From the NCBI RefSeq assembly GCF_018474025.1, contig NZ_JAHCTA010000007.1:62001-126000 (forward strand): a stretch of 64,000 nt of DNA, given 5' to 3'. The stretch comes from Alteromonas oceanisediminis (lineage in GTDB: Bacteria > Pseudomonadota > Gammaproteobacteria > Enterobacterales > Alteromonadaceae). How positions within the stretch are numbered: the first letter of the stretch is position 1; each line of letters starts with the position of its first letter. A model generated the notes under the pieces. The model was given only the letters and a program-made list of their open reading frames with translations. It ran no database searches and was not told the DNA's origin. This document shows, one piece after another, positions 45,397 to 56,027 of the stretch. Position numbers and translations under genes: made by a program.

Positions 45397-46917
45397 ATCC
45401 ATCTGGTCAAAGTTATGCACGTCCAGATTGCTGAGCTCTGCTTGCACCACAGGGGCCTTTTTGGATTTTTCACTGCGCGCCGCATCGACACTCTCTAAGT
45501 AGCGCTGATCCACGTCGCCCGTAATATAGTTTCCATCAAACACCGAGGTTTCAAACCGCTGAATATCGCTATTTTCCTGCTTAACCGCACTGACTAAGTC
45601 AGGCAGATCTTGGAAAATCAGACCGTCCGCTTGAATTAAGTCACTGATTTGGTCGATTTCTCTACCATAGGCAACCAATTCGTTGGCGGAAGGCATATCG
45701 ATTCCGTAGACATTGGGGAAGCGAATTTCAGGCGCCGCTGAAGCAAAATAGACTTTTTTTGCCCCCGACTCTCGTGCCATTTCGATAATCTGACTTGACG
45801 TGGTACCGCGTACAATTGAATCGTCAACCAGCAATACATTCTTACCTTTGAATTCGGATGAAATCGCGTTTAACTTCTTACGCACTGATTTTTTTCGCAT
45901 GGTTTGGCCGGGCATAATAAACGTGCGACCAATGTAGCGATTTTTAACGAAGCCTTGGCGATAAGGTAGTTCCAAGGTATTCGCGATTTGCAATGCCACG
46001 TCCATGGAAGTTTCTGGGATTGGAATAACAACATCAATTTCTTTATCCGCCCACTCACGCTTAATCTTCTCGCCCAGTTTAACGCCCATATTAACGCGTG
46101 ACGCATACACAGAAATACCGTCGATAAATGAATCGGGTCTGGCAAAGTAAACAAACTCAAAAATGCACGGCGCTGTCATTGGCTCAACGGCACACTGCTG
46201 AGTATGCAGCTGCCCCTGCTCCGTAATGTAAACCGCTTCACCCGGTGCAACATCGCGAACAAACGTAAACCCTACGGCATCCAGAGCAACACTTTCAGAC
46301 GCGACCATGTACTCTTCACCAAGTTCACTGATTCGTTTTCCCAGTGCCAATGGTCGGATACCATTGGGGTCGCGAAAGGCTAAAATGCCGTGCCCAATAA
46401 TGGCAGCGACAACCGCATAAGCGCCGCGAATTTTCCCGTGAACCGTACTGACGACTTTGAAAAAATCGGCGGGAGATAGCACATCGTTGCTCACATTCTG
46501 CAGCTCGTGAGCTAGTATGTTAAGCAATAATTCAGAGTCGGACGTTGTGTTGATGTGACGACGGGCAATGCGTGAAACTTCTTTCTGCAAAACCTCTGAG
46601 TTAGTCAGATTACCGTTGTGCGCAAATGCGATACCGAAGGGTGAATTCACATAAAAAGGCTGAGCTTCTGCCGAGCTTGACGAACCCGCTGTTGGATAAC
46701 GGCAGTGGCCAATACCCATATTTCCGGTGAGACGCTTCATATGCCGTGTGTGAAACACGTCTCTGACCAAACCATTGGCTTTACGAAGGTTAAACACGTT
46801 ATTCTCAATCGTCATGATGCCAGCAGCATCCTGACCACGGTGCTGTAATACGGTCAAACCATCATAGAGTGACTGAGCAACCCCAGTTCTGCCAACAATC
46901 CCCACAATACCACACAT
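45394..46917 (-). CDS. purF: Amidophosphoribosyltransferase
   Basis: First committed step of purine synthesis: PRPP plus glutamine to phosphoribosylamine. 507 residues (E. coli 505). The N-terminal nucleophile Cys2 stands in MCGIVGIVG. The glutaminase domain has [13 protein letters not shown] and FAHNGNLTN. The PRTase domain has the PRPP loop [14 protein letters not shown]. It lies 14 bp after cvpA, as in the E. coli folC-dedD-cvpA-purF order. Confidence 0.95.
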   Translation of the reverse strand: MCGIVGIVGRTGVAQSLYDGLTVLQHRGQDAAGIMTIENNVFNLRKANGLVRDVFHTRHMKRLTGNMGIGHCRYPTAGSSSSAEAQPFYVNSPFGIAFAHNGNLTNSEVLQKEVSRIARRHINTTSDSELLLNILAHELQNVSNDVLSPADFFKVVSTVHGKIRGAYAVVAAIIGHGILAFRDPNGIRPLALGKRISELGEEYMVASESVALDAVGFTFVRDVAPGEAVYITEQGQLHTQQCAVEPMTAPCIFEFVYFARPDSFIDGISVYASRVNMGVKLGEKIKREWADKEIDVVIPIPETSMDVALQIANTLELPYRQGFVKNRYIGRTFIMPGQTMRKKSVRKKLNAISSEFKGKNVLLVDDSIVRGTTSSQIIEMARESGAKKVYFASAAPEIRFPNVYGIDMPSANELVAYGREIDQISDLIQADGLIFQDLPDLVSAVKQENSDIQRFETSVFDGNYITGDVDQRYLESVDAARSEKSKKAPVVQAELSNLDVHNFDQMD

Positions 46918-46931
46918 GCGATTTTACCTAC

Positions 46932-47420
46932 TCAATTTGACGTTAAGAAGCTAGAGCTACCTTCCATGTATTGAAAAAACCATTCAATAATGACAGCAAA
47001 CTCAGGAACTAGAACAGATGAAGCCCACCAATCAGACGATGCTGCCGGTGTAAACGTATCCATAAAAAATAATAATGCGCTGACGATCAAGACCCCACGC
47101 AATGCACCAAACACAGCACCCAGGGCTCTGTCTGTGCCACTCAGCCCCGTGGCGTGTACAAGCTGACTGAATACATAGTTCACCAAAGCGCCTACCAACA
47201 ATGTGGCAATAAACAAAATAGCGATGGCGACACCATTGCGCAACAGTTCGTCGGTGATCCGTGTTAGATAGACCGCGATGTCAGGATAAAACTGGCTGGC
47301 AACAAATAACGCGGAAAACCAGACTGCCAGTGAAATAGCTTCCTTGACAAAGCCACGGATTACGCTGATCACCGTAGACAAGGCGACGATGCCAAGAATG
47401 GCGAAATCAAACCAGTTCAT
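46932..47420 (-). CDS. cvpA: CvpA-family membrane protein
   Basis: 162 residues, with four hydrophobic spans and the family start MNWFDFAILGIVALSTVISVIRGFVKEAISL. Named from colicin V production in E. coli, it is now linked to envelope homeostasis. It is directly upstream of purF, the conserved order. Confidence 0.92.
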   Translation of the reverse strand: MNWFDFAILGIVALSTVISVIRGFVKEAISLAVWFSALFVASQFYPDIAVYLTRITDELLRNGVAIAILFIATLLVGALVNYVFSQLVHATGLSGTDRALGAVFGALRGVLIVSALLFFMDTFTPAASSDWWASSVLVPEFAVIIEWFFQYMEGSSSFLTSN

Positions 47421-47536
47421 TCGTGCGTCGCTTTCATCATAGTAAGGAAGGGATACCTCATCAGAATGGCGCGCATTCTATCAGAACCGAACACGAATAC
47501 CAATCTACAAACGGCGTCGTGAATGGGGTAAATTAT

Positions 47537-48130
47537 TTACACTTTAAACTCAGTGATTTTGCCGCTTAAGCCCGTGATCTGTTTCAAATGCGGTAAAGCA
47601 TCCTGCAGTTTTTGACGCTGCAAGTCTGGCCCGACAAACACCTTTGTTAAACGCCCGACACTGGTTTCCACTGGCTTACTGTACGCTCGGTATCCGGCAT
47701 CTTCTAATTTATCCAGAAGCTCACGCACGTTTTTTTGGTGCCGGAAGCTGCCTAATTGTACTACCCAACCAGCACCATCTTGTTCTGCTGCCGTGTCACG
47801 TTCAATGTTGGTTTGTTGCTTTAAATCAGCGTTTGGTTGGCCGTTGGTTGGTGCAGCCGTTTCTGGCTCCACCGGTTCTGACCCAGAGAATTGTTCATCC
47901 AGCGGTTGCTCATCAACGATTTCCAAAGGTCGAGATGCCGCTGCAGCCACTTCTTCGGAGGGGAACTCTTTAGGCTGAACCAACGCTTTACGATCAGGCG
48001 GCGTCGGCACAGCCACAAACGTAGTATTGCTTTCGGACTTTTGCCCATCTAACAGATCGGGCAGAAAAATGACCGCCAACGCAACGATCACAATAGTTCC
48101 CACGAGTCGATTTTGTAATGCGTTTGACAA
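47537..48130 (-). CDS. dedD: DedD-like SPOR-domain cell-division protein
   Basis: 197 residues from TTG 48130, which has GAGGT 7 bases upstream. One N-terminal membrane span (LVGTIVIVALAVIFLPDLL), a Pro/Glu-rich linker, and a C-terminal SPOR domain (GWVVQLGSFRHQKNVRELLDKLEDAGYRAYSK) that binds denuded septal peptidoglycan. The position between folC and cvpA is the same as for dedD in E. coli. Confidence 0.88.
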   Translation of the reverse strand: MSNALQNRLVGTIVIVALAVIFLPDLLDGQKSESNTTFVAVPTPPDRKALVQPKEFPSEEVAAAASRPLEIVDEQPLDEQFSGSEPVEPETAAPTNGQPNADLKQQTNIERDTAAEQDGAGWVVQLGSFRHQKNVRELLDKLEDAGYRAYSKPVETSVGRLTKVFVGPDLQRQKLQDALPHLKQITGLSGKITEFKV

Positions 48131-48161
48131 AAAACTTACCTCAGCTCAGCGAATGCCAATA

Positions 48162-49430
48162 TTATAGGCGTTGTTGACCTGATAATGTCAACAAATCAGC
48201 GACAGTAACAAAGGAACCAAAGACTAACACCGTATCAGCGGGGCGTAACATCGACTTGAGTTCTTTAACGGCGTATTCGACGGAGTCAAACTCTCCGACA
48301 ACTCTCTGACTGGCAAGCACTTGCCCCAGTTCGTGTGATTTTGCAGCACGAGGACTGTCTAAACTGACGGTTAACCAACGCGGTTGCAGGTCAAAAAAAT
48401 GCGACAGGGTTTCTTCAATGGCTTTGTCTTTCATCATACCGACGATAATGTAAAGTGTTCCGCCACTTAGGACAGGTTCCAATTGCTTACGCAAATGTTG
48501 TGCAGCATGCGGATTATGACCCACGTCTGCGAACCAGTTCGGGGCTTGCTTCAGCCATTGCAGCCTGCCAGGTAACTTGGTTTCCTGAAGTAAACGATGC
48601 AGTTCGGTGGCATGCTCAGTAAACCATGCCAGATGCCCCAATTGCTGAAGCACCGCCAATGCGGTAGCCATATTTTCCAGAGGTAGCATCGGCAACGGCA
48701 GAGCCGAAAGTTGAAACTCATCGGACCGCCACGTCCATGCGTTCTCATGAGGCTGCGTAAAGGTAAACGAATGGCCTTTTTGCAAGACCTTGTTGGATAG
48801 CTTGCGAGCGGCAGCAGTTAACGTATCCGGTGGATCAGCGTCACCAATCACGAGCGGGATATCGGGGCGAAAAATACCGGCTTTTTCAATCGCTATGAGC
48901 GATCGCGTATCGCCCAGGTAAGCTTGGTGATCAACCCCGATCGAGGTTATTACAGCAATATCGGCATCGATAATATTAGTGGCATCCAACCGCCCGCCCA
49001 AGCCCACTTCCAACATCATATAATCTGGCTGTGCATTATTCAGCAGCAACAACGCAGCAAGCGTACCAAATTCAAAGTAAGTGAGTGTTTCGTCGCCTCG
49101 GGCCCTTTCAATACGCAGAAAGGCTTGGCACACATCATCCGCGCTGACGTTATCACCGTTGATGCGAATGCGTTCTTCGTAATCAATCAAGTGCGGCGAG
49201 CTATATACGCCAACCTTGTAACCTTTGGCTTGCAGAGCGGCCTCAAGAAATCGACAAGTCGACCCTTTGCCGTTGGTTCCGCCCACTGTGATCACAGTCG
49301 TGCTGTTCCATTGAAGCTGAAACCGCTGATAGACGCGTCGAATACGATCGAGCGTCATATCTATTTCGGTGGGATGGATCGCGAGAAGGTAATCTAACCA
49401 GTGAGCAAGAGGCCAATTCGACTGATTCAT
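48162..49430 (-). CDS. folC: Folylpolyglutamate/dihydrofolate synthase
   Basis: 422 residues from ATG 49430, sharing one base with the accD stop (TGATG), so the two are translationally coupled. Mur-ligase-like ATP site VGGTNGKGSTCRFLEAAL, folate-site YSSPHLIDYEERIRIN, EVGLGGRLDATNIID and SIGVDHQAYLG are present. The enzyme adds glutamate to dihydropteroate and to tetrahydrofolate. Confidence 0.95.
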   Translation of the reverse strand: MNQSNWPLAHWLDYLLAIHPTEIDMTLDRIRRVYQRFQLQWNSTTVITVGGTNGKGSTCRFLEAALQAKGYKVGVYSSPHLIDYEERIRINGDNVSADDVCQAFLRIERARGDETLTYFEFGTLAALLLLNNAQPDYMMLEVGLGGRLDATNIIDADIAVITSIGVDHQAYLGDTRSLIAIEKAGIFRPDIPLVIGDADPPDTLTAAARKLSNKVLQKGHSFTFTQPHENAWTWRSDEFQLSALPLPMLPLENMATALAVLQQLGHLAWFTEHATELHRLLQETKLPGRLQWLKQAPNWFADVGHNPHAAQHLRKQLEPVLSGGTLYIIVGMMKDKAIEETLSHFFDLQPRWLTVSLDSPRAAKSHELGQVLASQRVVGEFDSVEYAVKELKSMLRPADTVLVFGSFVTVADLLTLSGQQRL

Positions 49431-50272
49431 CAATGTCGATGTAGTTTTGTGAGTAACGAATGCAACGTGTCGCGCATTTCTCGGCGATCCACAATCATGT
49501 CGATAGCACCTTTTTCGAGCAAAAACTCACTGCGTTGAAAGCCTGGCGGCAAGGTTTCACGTACCGTCTGTTCGATGACGCGAGGCCCAGCAAAACCAAT
49601 TAACGCTTTCGGCTCCGCCACATTAATATCGCCTAGCATCGCAAGGCTGGCTGATACGCCGCCCATCGTAGGGTCGGTTAACACTGAAATAAACGGTAAG
49701 CCGCGTTTGCTCATTTTAGCCAATGCGGCACTGGTTTTGGCCATTTGCATCAGTGAAAATAGCGCCTCTTGCATGCGCGCGCCGCCACTGGCTGAAAAGC
49801 AAATGAGCGGCATGTTGTGCTCTAAACATTCATTCACGGCCGCCACGAAGCGCGCCCCCACAACTGACGCCATTGAGCCACCCATAAAACTGAACTCAAA
49901 ACAGGCTACCACCACCGGCATTCCTTTGATTTTACCGCGCATGACGACCATTGCGTCTTTTTCGTCAGTCGATTTCTGCGCGGCGACAATCCGGTCCTTG
50001 TAGCGCTTTGAATCTTTAAATTTAAGCACATCTTGCGGCTCTAAATCGGCTGCTAATTCTTTTCTGTCTGTTGCGTCGAGCAAACTATCAATACGCTTGC
50101 GAGCCTTGATGCGCATGTGATGATCACATTTTGGACACACTTCAAGCAACTTTTCCAATTCAGAGCGGTACAATACTGCGTCGCAGGCAGAACATTTTGT
50201 CCAAACGCCTTCGGGAACATTTCCTTTCGTCGAGGTTTGTGTACGTGGAAGGATCTTTTGTATCCAGCTCAT
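49430..50272 (-). CDS. accD: Acetyl-CoA carboxylase carboxyltransferase subunit beta
   Basis: 280 residues. N-terminal zinc finger [26 protein letters not shown] (two CxxC), then the crotonase-type carboxyltransferase domain with [19 protein letters not shown] and [10 protein letters not shown]. It pairs with AccA to move CO2 from biotin to acetyl-CoA at the start of fatty acid synthesis. It overlaps folC by one base. Confidence 0.95.
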   Translation of the reverse strand: MSWIQKILPRTQTSTKGNVPEGVWTKCSACDAVLYRSELEKLLEVCPKCDHHMRIKARKRIDSLLDATDRKELAADLEPQDVLKFKDSKRYKDRIVAAQKSTDEKDAMVVMRGKIKGMPVVVACFEFSFMGGSMASVVGARFVAAVNECLEHNMPLICFSASGGARMQEALFSLMQMAKTSAALAKMSKRGLPFISVLTDPTMGGVSASLAMLGDINVAEPKALIGFAGPRVIEQTVRETLPPGFQRSEFLLEKGAIDMIVDRREMRDTLHSLLTKLHRH

Positions 50273-50360
50273 TCAATACTGTCCTGTTGTTGTGTCGACT
50301 TTTATGTACTTATTAGACCACACTATGCGACACGGTGAAAAATAAAACTGGTCTTAGAAG

Positions 50361-51143
50361 TCAGGAGAGAAACAGGGGGCCTGGTCGGTAACACGGAATA
50401 TCGTACGCTGCTGCATAATTAACTTGGACCAAATACAGGCCATGCGGTTTTGCAGTGGGCGCAGCCTGAGTACGATCTCTGGATTCCAGCAGCGTGTTAA
50501 TCCACCCTTCAGGTTTCTCCTTGCAACCCACCACAATCAATGAGCCGGTAATGTTGCGCACCATGTGGTGAAGGAAAGCGTTCGCTTCCACATCGATAAC
50601 GACGTACTCGCCCAAACGACGGACGGAAATGTTTTTTAATTGACGCCATGGAGATGCCGATTGGCAGTGAGCGGCTCTAAACGCACTGTAGTCATGCTCT
50701 CCCACCAGACATTGTGCGGCGCTGTGCATGATGTCTGCATCTAAAGGGCGATATTCGTGCGTGATCCCGCCATTCAAAATACCGGGACGCAATCGTGTGT
50801 TTTGAATGACGTAGCGATAACGACGCGTAATCGCTGAAAAACGGGCATGAAAATCTTTTCCTGTACGTTTCACCCATCGCACTGCAATACCGTCAGGTAG
50901 ATTAGTGTTAACTCCCATGGTCCATGCTCGATCGGGGCGATCAATGGGTGCGTCGAAGTGCACCACCTGGCCGGTTGCATGGACGCCCGCGTCAGTGCGT
51001 CCGGCGCAATGCACACCAATAGGTTGATTGGCTATCTTGCTCAATGCTTGCTCAAGTGCGCCTTGCACTGTCTTCACATCAGCTTGGCGCTGCCAACCGC
51101 AAAATTCAGCACCATCGTATTCAACACCTAAAACGATGCGCAA
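50361..51143 (-). CDS. truA: tRNA pseudouridine(38-40) synthase
   Basis: 260 residues from TTG 51143, with GAGG 6 bases upstream; the family begins precisely there ([10 protein letters not shown]). A longer reading to 51203 adds 20 unrelated residues. The catalytic Asp lies in [18 protein letters not shown]; other conserved parts are RRYRYVI and [13 protein letters not shown]. It converts U38-U40 of many tRNAs to pseudouridine. It follows fimV, as in Pseudomonas and Alteromonadales. Confidence 0.93.
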   Translation of the reverse strand: MRIVLGVEYDGAEFCGWQRQADVKTVQGALEQALSKIANQPIGVHCAGRTDAGVHATGQVVHFDAPIDRPDRAWTMGVNTNLPDGIAVRWVKRTGKDFHARFSAITRRYRYVIQNTRLRPGILNGGITHEYRPLDADIMHSAAQCLVGEHDYSAFRAAHCQSASPWRQLKNISVRRLGEYVVIDVEANAFLHHMVRNITGSLIVVGCKEKPEGWINTLLESRDRTQAAPTAKPHGLYLVQVNYAAAYDIPCYRPGPLFLS

Positions 51144-51236
51144 TGCGAACCTCGTGTATTTGATAGAAATGATTGTGGGGCAGGAGTTTACCGCAGAGCG
51201 CATCAGTGCGCCAACTGCGGTGACAGGATTTGTAAA

Positions 51237-54200
51237 TCAAGCGCCTTTGTTCATCGCCGCCAGAATATCTTGCGCCTCTTGCTGTTGCTCAGCGTTGCCG
51301 TATTCAACCACATCGTTCAATAGCTCAATGGCTGCGTCAGTTTCGTCCATTTCAATGTATGCGCGGGCTAAATCCAAATTCGCAGAATGACTACCGCCGC
51401 TGTCTACGTCGACGCTGACATCGTCGTCGCCTATTCCGCTAAACTCAGATAAAGCAGCCTCTAAATTCAGGCTGGTCTCGTCAGCGCTGATACCGTCGTC
51501 CAATTCGCTCTCTTCCAGCAGTTGATCAACATCAACAAAGTCATTCTCAGACTGCTCCAAGTCACTCTCTGCATCATCTGGATCGGTAAACAGCGCATCT
51601 AGATCAAGATCAGGGTTATCCAGTTTGAGCTCAGTTTCGCCCTTGACCTCCGAATCGATACTATTGAGCAATTCATCGAAATCAGCGCCCTCAATCTCTT
51701 CTAAAACAACGTTATCGTCTTCATCTTCGTCGCTTAGCCAATCATCTAAGCCCGGTAAGTCTGATAGTTCATCAGCATCAGATGCCGCGTCAGTTTGTTG
51801 TTCAGGCAAACTTTGAGTATCGTCATCGTCCAGCGAGAACTCGTCAAACTCAGTATCTAAGATACTGTCATCAATCGTATCGTCAGCCTGCTCAGCACCA
51901 GCGTCACTTTGATCATGCGCAAAACTTGGAATGTCGTCTAAATCGTCGACCGAATCGGCCAAGCCATCAACATCCAATATCTCTTCTTCAGAGGTTGATT
52001 CTAGTTCAGGTTCTGCACTGCCTGCGTCAGCTTCTGCTTCATCGACCGACTCGGCCAGACCATCAACATCCAATATCTCTTCTTCAGACGTTGATTCTAA
52101 TTCAGGCTCTGCACTGACTGCGTCAGCTTCTGCTTCATCGACCGAATCGGCTAGGCCATCAACATCCAATATCTCTTCTTCAGACATTGACTCTGGTTCA
52201 GGCTCTGCGCTGCGTGCTTCCGCTTCTACTTCTGCTTCGTCGACCGAATCGGCCAGACCATCAACGTCCAATATCTCTTCTTCAGAGGCCGATTCTAATT
52301 CAGGCTCTGCGCTGTCTGCTTCCGCTTTTGCTTCATCGACCGAATCGGCTAGGCCATCAACATCCAATATCTCTTCTTCAGACATTGATTCTGGTTCAGG
52401 CTCTGCGCTGCGTGCTTCCGCTTCTACTTCTGCTTCGTCGACCGAATCGGCCAGACCATCAACGTCCAATATCTCTTCTTCAGAGGCCGATTCTAATTCA
52501 GGCTCTGCGCTGTCTGATTCGACGGTTACTTCGTCGTGTTTATCTGCTTGATCATCTAGATCGAATTCAGCTAACAGCTCGTCTGTTACTTCGTCGGGGA
52601 CGTCACTATCAACCTCGTCGACAGACGTTTCTTCGGCGTCAAAATCTGCATCCGACTCAATGTCATTCGCATCGGCTTCTAACTCTGCCAATAACTCATC
52701 ACTGAGCGCATCAGCCGCACTGTCATTGGAGTCTTGCTCAGCTTCAAGCTCTGAAAGGAGCTCGTCAGTTAACGGGTCGCTAACATCCTCAACCGTAATA
52801 TCATCGTCATCGCTGTTTTCATCACTGGTGGCTTCTGGTGGATTTTCTGCTTCCAGTTCGGCCAAAAGTTCATCAGTGAGCGGGTCGCTTGCACCGTCTT
52901 CATCATCCATATCATCGAGCGGATCAATGTCGCTGGCAAATTCATCAAGGGTTTGGATACTCTCCTGAACATCGCGTCCCTCAAGCACGGTTTCATCTGT
53001 GTCGTCCTCATCCATGAAGTCGTCATCACCCATCATACCCTGCATCATCTCAAGCTGTTCAAGCTCACCGATGATTTCATCCGTTACCTTGTCCAGCTCA
53101 GCGCCTTGGGTCGCAATTTCACTTTCTAATTGCTCAAGCATTTGCCCCGAAACACCATTTTCAGTGTCTACCTCAATACCCGCGGGTGCATTGCTCGGAT
53201 TCTGCTCTTCCAGCAAATCGTCGATACTAATTTCTGGTTTTTCTTCATCGTCGTCGATTGGTGCGCTGAGCGTGTCATTGTCCTGATCGGCTGATGTCTC
53301 AGGTTCCTCTGCTGTATCCTCTTCATCATCGCCCGTCAATTCATCAATCAGATCCGTATCAAGATCAGTGATATCATCTTCATCGAATAGATCATCAATA
53401 CTGTCTTCTGTCAGCGCAGATTCAACATCAAGTTCATCAATAAGCTCATCATCTAAGTCGTCCGTGAGGCTATCGGACAGATCGATCTCGTTATCGTCAG
53501 ACAAATCGATACCGTCCAACTCATCCATATCCACGTCATCAAGCTCTTTGCTTAACTCATCCTCATCGTCATCGAATAGACTGTCGCCATCGTCTGAATC
53601 GTCTGGTACCAACATCTCGTCGCTAAGGTCGGCGTAACTATCCAATTCGCTTTCAACTGCGTCGTCCAGTGACTCGCCTAACTCCTCGGATAAAACGTCA
53701 TCCAGTAGTTCATCGTCATTGAACAAATCATCAGCATCATCAGGCGTGGCCAAATCGTCTACCAGCGCATCGCTCATGTCGTTGACCGGTGCTTGCGTTG
53801 CCTGTGCGGCAGTCTCAGGGATAGGTTGAGCGTTAGGTTCGGAGCTGCCAGCCTGCGAGCTGCGATTTCGCTTAAATAACCAAGCGATAAAACCGCCAAC
53901 CAAACCCAGTGTTAACAAACCCGAGCCAATAATGAGTGCTAGCGGACTGGTCAGGGCATTCAACCACGACGCTTGTTCTTTTTCTTGCTGTTTAGCTTGC
54001 TGGCTTTTCACCAAGTCCAACAGCTCTTGCTGTAACGCGAGTTGCTGGTCGATTTGCGGTTGTACCTGTTCATCAACCTTGGCGCGCAAATTAAGTAGGT
54101 CTTCGTTGACGGCGTCGAGACGTTCGAAAACCTTTCTATTTTCATCAATTAAAGACTGCACACCATCGATTGAAGAGGCAAATTCTTGCCGTAACAGCTC

Positions 54201-54728
54201 AAACTGCTGGAGTTGCTGCTCATCCAGCTTAGTGAGCTTTTGTTCGAGTTGATTCTTCGTATCCGTTAAGTCGCTTTTGTTGACGAGCTCGACGGGCGGT
54301 TTGATATTATTGGACTGCGGTGGGGTTGCTGACGCGCTTTGATTGCGTAGAGCCGCATCGTCACGTTCAGCGCGTGCTCTCGCCTTTTCGCGGTCTATTC
54401 GCGCAATGTAACGTTCTGAGGGCAATCTCAGTGTAGCGCCATCAACAAGCAAGTTTAAATTTTGCTGTTCAAAAGCGTCTGGATTAAGGTCGTAAATGGC
54501 GACCATGACTTGATAAATACTGAGATTATTATTCTGCCGATACCGACTGGCAATCCGCCACAACGTATCTGACGGATCGATTGGCCCGTACTCAGCCCCA
54601 GAATACTGGCCTTGGGCATCTCGAGGGCCTTTAATTTGAACACTGGAAGTTTGCGCTGAGGTGTCAGTCACCACGGCAAAAACGATGACGAAAACCACAC
54701 TCATCATTAGCCCGGGTATTGATCTCAT
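51237..54728 (-). CDS. fimV: FimV-type polar hub protein with acidic repeats
   Basis: 1163 residues from ATG 54728, with AAGGA upstream. Signal sequence, then a LysM-like region (DPSDTLWRIASRYRQNNNLSIYQVMVAIYDLNPDAF), a coiled coil (KLDEQQLQQFELLRQEF), one membrane span at about 260 (PLALIIGSGLLTLGLVGGFIAWLF), and a very acidic cytoplasmic part of about 800 residues. It closes with the FimV C-terminal helix-turn-helix (NLDLARAYIEMDETDAAIELLNDVVEYG). Homologues organise type IV pili and polar complexes. The acidic part holds six 32-34 residue repeats. Confidence 0.9.
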   Translation of the reverse strand: MRSIPGLMMSVVFVIVFAVVTDTSAQTSSVQIKGPRDAQGQYSGAEYGPIDPSDTLWRIASRYRQNNNLSIYQVMVAIYDLNPDAFEQQNLNLLVDGATLRLPSERYIARIDREKARARAERDDAALRNQSASATPPQSNNIKPPVELVNKSDLTDTKNQLEQKLTKLDEQQLQQFELLRQEFASSIDGVQSLIDENRKVFERLDAVNEDLLNLRAKVDEQVQPQIDQQLALQQELLDLVKSQQAKQQEKEQASWLNALTSPLALIIGSGLLTLGLVGGFIAWLFKRNRSSQAGSSEPNAQPIPETAAQATQAPVNDMSDALVDDLATPDDADDLFNDDELLDDVLSEELGESLDDAVESELDSYADLSDEMLVPDDSDDGDSLFDDDEDELSKELDDVDMDELDGIDLSDDNEIDLSDSLTDDLDDELIDELDVESALTEDSIDDLFDEDDITDLDTDLIDELTGDDEEDTAEEPETSADQDNDTLSAPIDDDEEKPEISIDDLLEEQNPSNAPAGIEVDTENGVSGQMLEQLESEIATQGAELDKVTDEIIGELEQLEMMQGMMGDDDFMDEDDTDETVLEGRDVQESIQTLDEFASDIDPLDDMDDEDGASDPLTDELLAELEAENPPEATSDENSDDDDITVEDVSDPLTDELLSELEAEQDSNDSAADALSDELLAELEADANDIESDADFDAEETSVDEVDSDVPDEVTDELLAEFDLDDQADKHDEVTVESDSAEPELESASEEEILDVDGLADSVDEAEVEAEARSAEPEPESMSEEEILDVDGLADSVDEAKAEADSAEPELESASEEEILDVDGLADSVDEAEVEAEARSAEPEPESMSEEEILDVDGLADSVDEAEADAVSAEPELESTSEEEILDVDGLAESVDEAEADAGSAEPELESTSEEEILDVDGLADSVDDLDDIPSFAHDQSDAGAEQADDTIDDSILDTEFDEFSLDDDDTQSLPEQQTDAASDADELSDLPGLDDWLSDEDEDDNVVLEEIEGADFDELLNSIDSEVKGETELKLDNPDLDLDALFTDPDDAESDLEQSENDFVDVDQLLEESELDDGISADETSLNLEAALSEFSGIGDDDVSVDVDSGGSHSANLDLARAYIEMDETDAAIELLNDVVEYGNAEQQQEAQDILAAMNKGA
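51940..52530 (-). repeat. Tandem 96/102-bp coding repeats in fimV
   Basis: Six copies of a unit containing EEEILDVDGLADSVDEAE. Spacings in coding order are 34, 32, 34, 32, 32 residues. Copies 1-2 and 3-4 form two nearly identical 198-bp blocks, pointing to a recent duplication. The repeats are likely prone to copy-number change. Confidence 0.85.
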
Positions 54729-54996
54729 CGCGTTCCTTATTCTTCTTAGTAACGTGCTGACTACACGTTTTTTATTGCTGCCTACGCCGTTATATTGACG
54801 CACCTAAAGTTCAGTAAGCAAGAGTTATTCCATACACAGCGAGGCTGCATTGGCCACCCAAACTATAAACTAGAACGGGCTAACTAACCACCGCATAACG
54901 TACAATGGATAAGTTCGCCCGGCTATTGTGCCTGACATGGTGTTATCGGCTCAAGTACACCCAAACTGAAATGGTTTTCGCCACCGACGTCAGACG

Positions 54997-56013
54997 CTAC
55001 AAGTAATCGCGGATCAGCACTTCAGCAATCTGTACGCTATTAGTGGCAGCCCCCTTTCGTACGTTATCTGATACGACCCACAAATTGATGCCATTCGGAT
55101 GGGAGACATCATTGCGAATACGACCCACGTGCACAGAATCGTTACCACTGGCTTTACTCACTTGTGTTGGGTAATCCTCCCGCTCGCTGTAGAGAGTAAC
55201 GCCAGGTGCGTTCATTAACAGACTCTTGACCCCTTCAGCGTCGATTGGCTGGCGAGTTTCAATGTGGATCGCTTCGCCATGCCCATAAAAAACCGGTACT
55301 CTCACTGCTGTTGGGTTAACACGAATTGTGTCATCACCCATGATTTTGTGGGTTTCCCACACCATCTTCATTTCTTCCTTGGTGTAGTCGTTATCCATAA
55401 ACACATCGATTTGCGGGATCGCGTTGAAGGCAATCTGGCGCGTGAAACCCTCTGTAATTACTTCTCTACCGTTAAGTAGCGCTGCCGTTTGCTGGGCTAA
55501 ACCATCCATAGCGGACTTTCCTGCCCCCGACACAGATTGATAAGTGCACACATTGATGCGCTCTATGCCCACCGCATCATGAATAGGTTTCAGTGCAACC
55601 ATCATTTGGATCGTAGAGCAGTTCGGATTGGCAATAATATTGCGATTTCTAAAATCAGCTAGCGCATGTGCGTTGACTTCAGGCACTACCAAAGGGATAT
55701 CAGGCTCATAACGATAATGAGAGGTATTGTCGATGACCACACAGCCAGCATCGGCTGCGATAGGTGCAAACTTTTCAGACACGCTTCCACCCGCGGAAAA
55801 AAAGCCAAGCTGAACCTGACCCCAGTCGAATTCGTCGGCATTTAGAACCTCAATTTCCTCTCCCTTGAAAGTGATGCTACCACCGGCTGAACGCTCACTG
55901 GCGAGCGGATACAACGTTCCAACCGGGAAGTTACGTTGTTCAAGTATATCGATCATCGCTTGACCGACCAGACCAGTTGCCCCTAATACGGCAACATCAT
56001 AGGCTTGTGACAT
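54997..56013 (-). CDS. asd: Aspartate-semialdehyde dehydrogenase
   Basis: 338 residues. NADP loop VLGATGLVGQAMIDIL, the active-site Cys in NPNCSTIQMMVAL, and QSVSGAGKSAMDGL typical of the short (non-E. coli) Asd family. It reduces aspartyl phosphate to the semialdehyde in the Lys/Met/Thr and diaminopimelate pathway. The E. coli homologue at the same position (usg) is described as lacking the activity; the intact Cys here argues for a true enzyme. It lies between fimV and pdxB. Confidence 0.9.
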   Translation of the reverse strand: MSQAYDVAVLGATGLVGQAMIDILEQRNFPVGTLYPLASERSAGGSITFKGEEIEVLNADEFDWGQVQLGFFSAGGSVSEKFAPIAADAGCVVIDNTSHYRYEPDIPLVVPEVNAHALADFRNRNIIANPNCSTIQMMVALKPIHDAVGIERINVCTYQSVSGAGKSAMDGLAQQTAALLNGREVITEGFTRQIAFNAIPQIDVFMDNDYTKEEMKMVWETHKIMGDDTIRVNPTAVRVPVFYGHGEAIHIETRQPIDAEGVKSLLMNAPGVTLYSEREDYPTQVSKASGNDSVHVGRIRNDVSHPNGINLWVVSDNVRKGAATNSVQIAEVLIRDYL

Positions 56014-56027
56014 GAGGTATTGCTCTC

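Noticed and set aside
51940-52530. Regularly spaced repeats that could suggest a CRISPR array
   Set aside because: Units are in-frame 96/102-bp coding repeats with conserved 'spacers' and no palindromic repeat; no cas genes are present.
51931-52551. Long Ser-rich open frame on the plus strand opposite fimV
   Set aside because: It is the reverse reading of acidic, low-complexity Asp/Glu repeats; the minus-strand frame has signal peptide, LysM-like region and FimV ending, so this one is a shadow.
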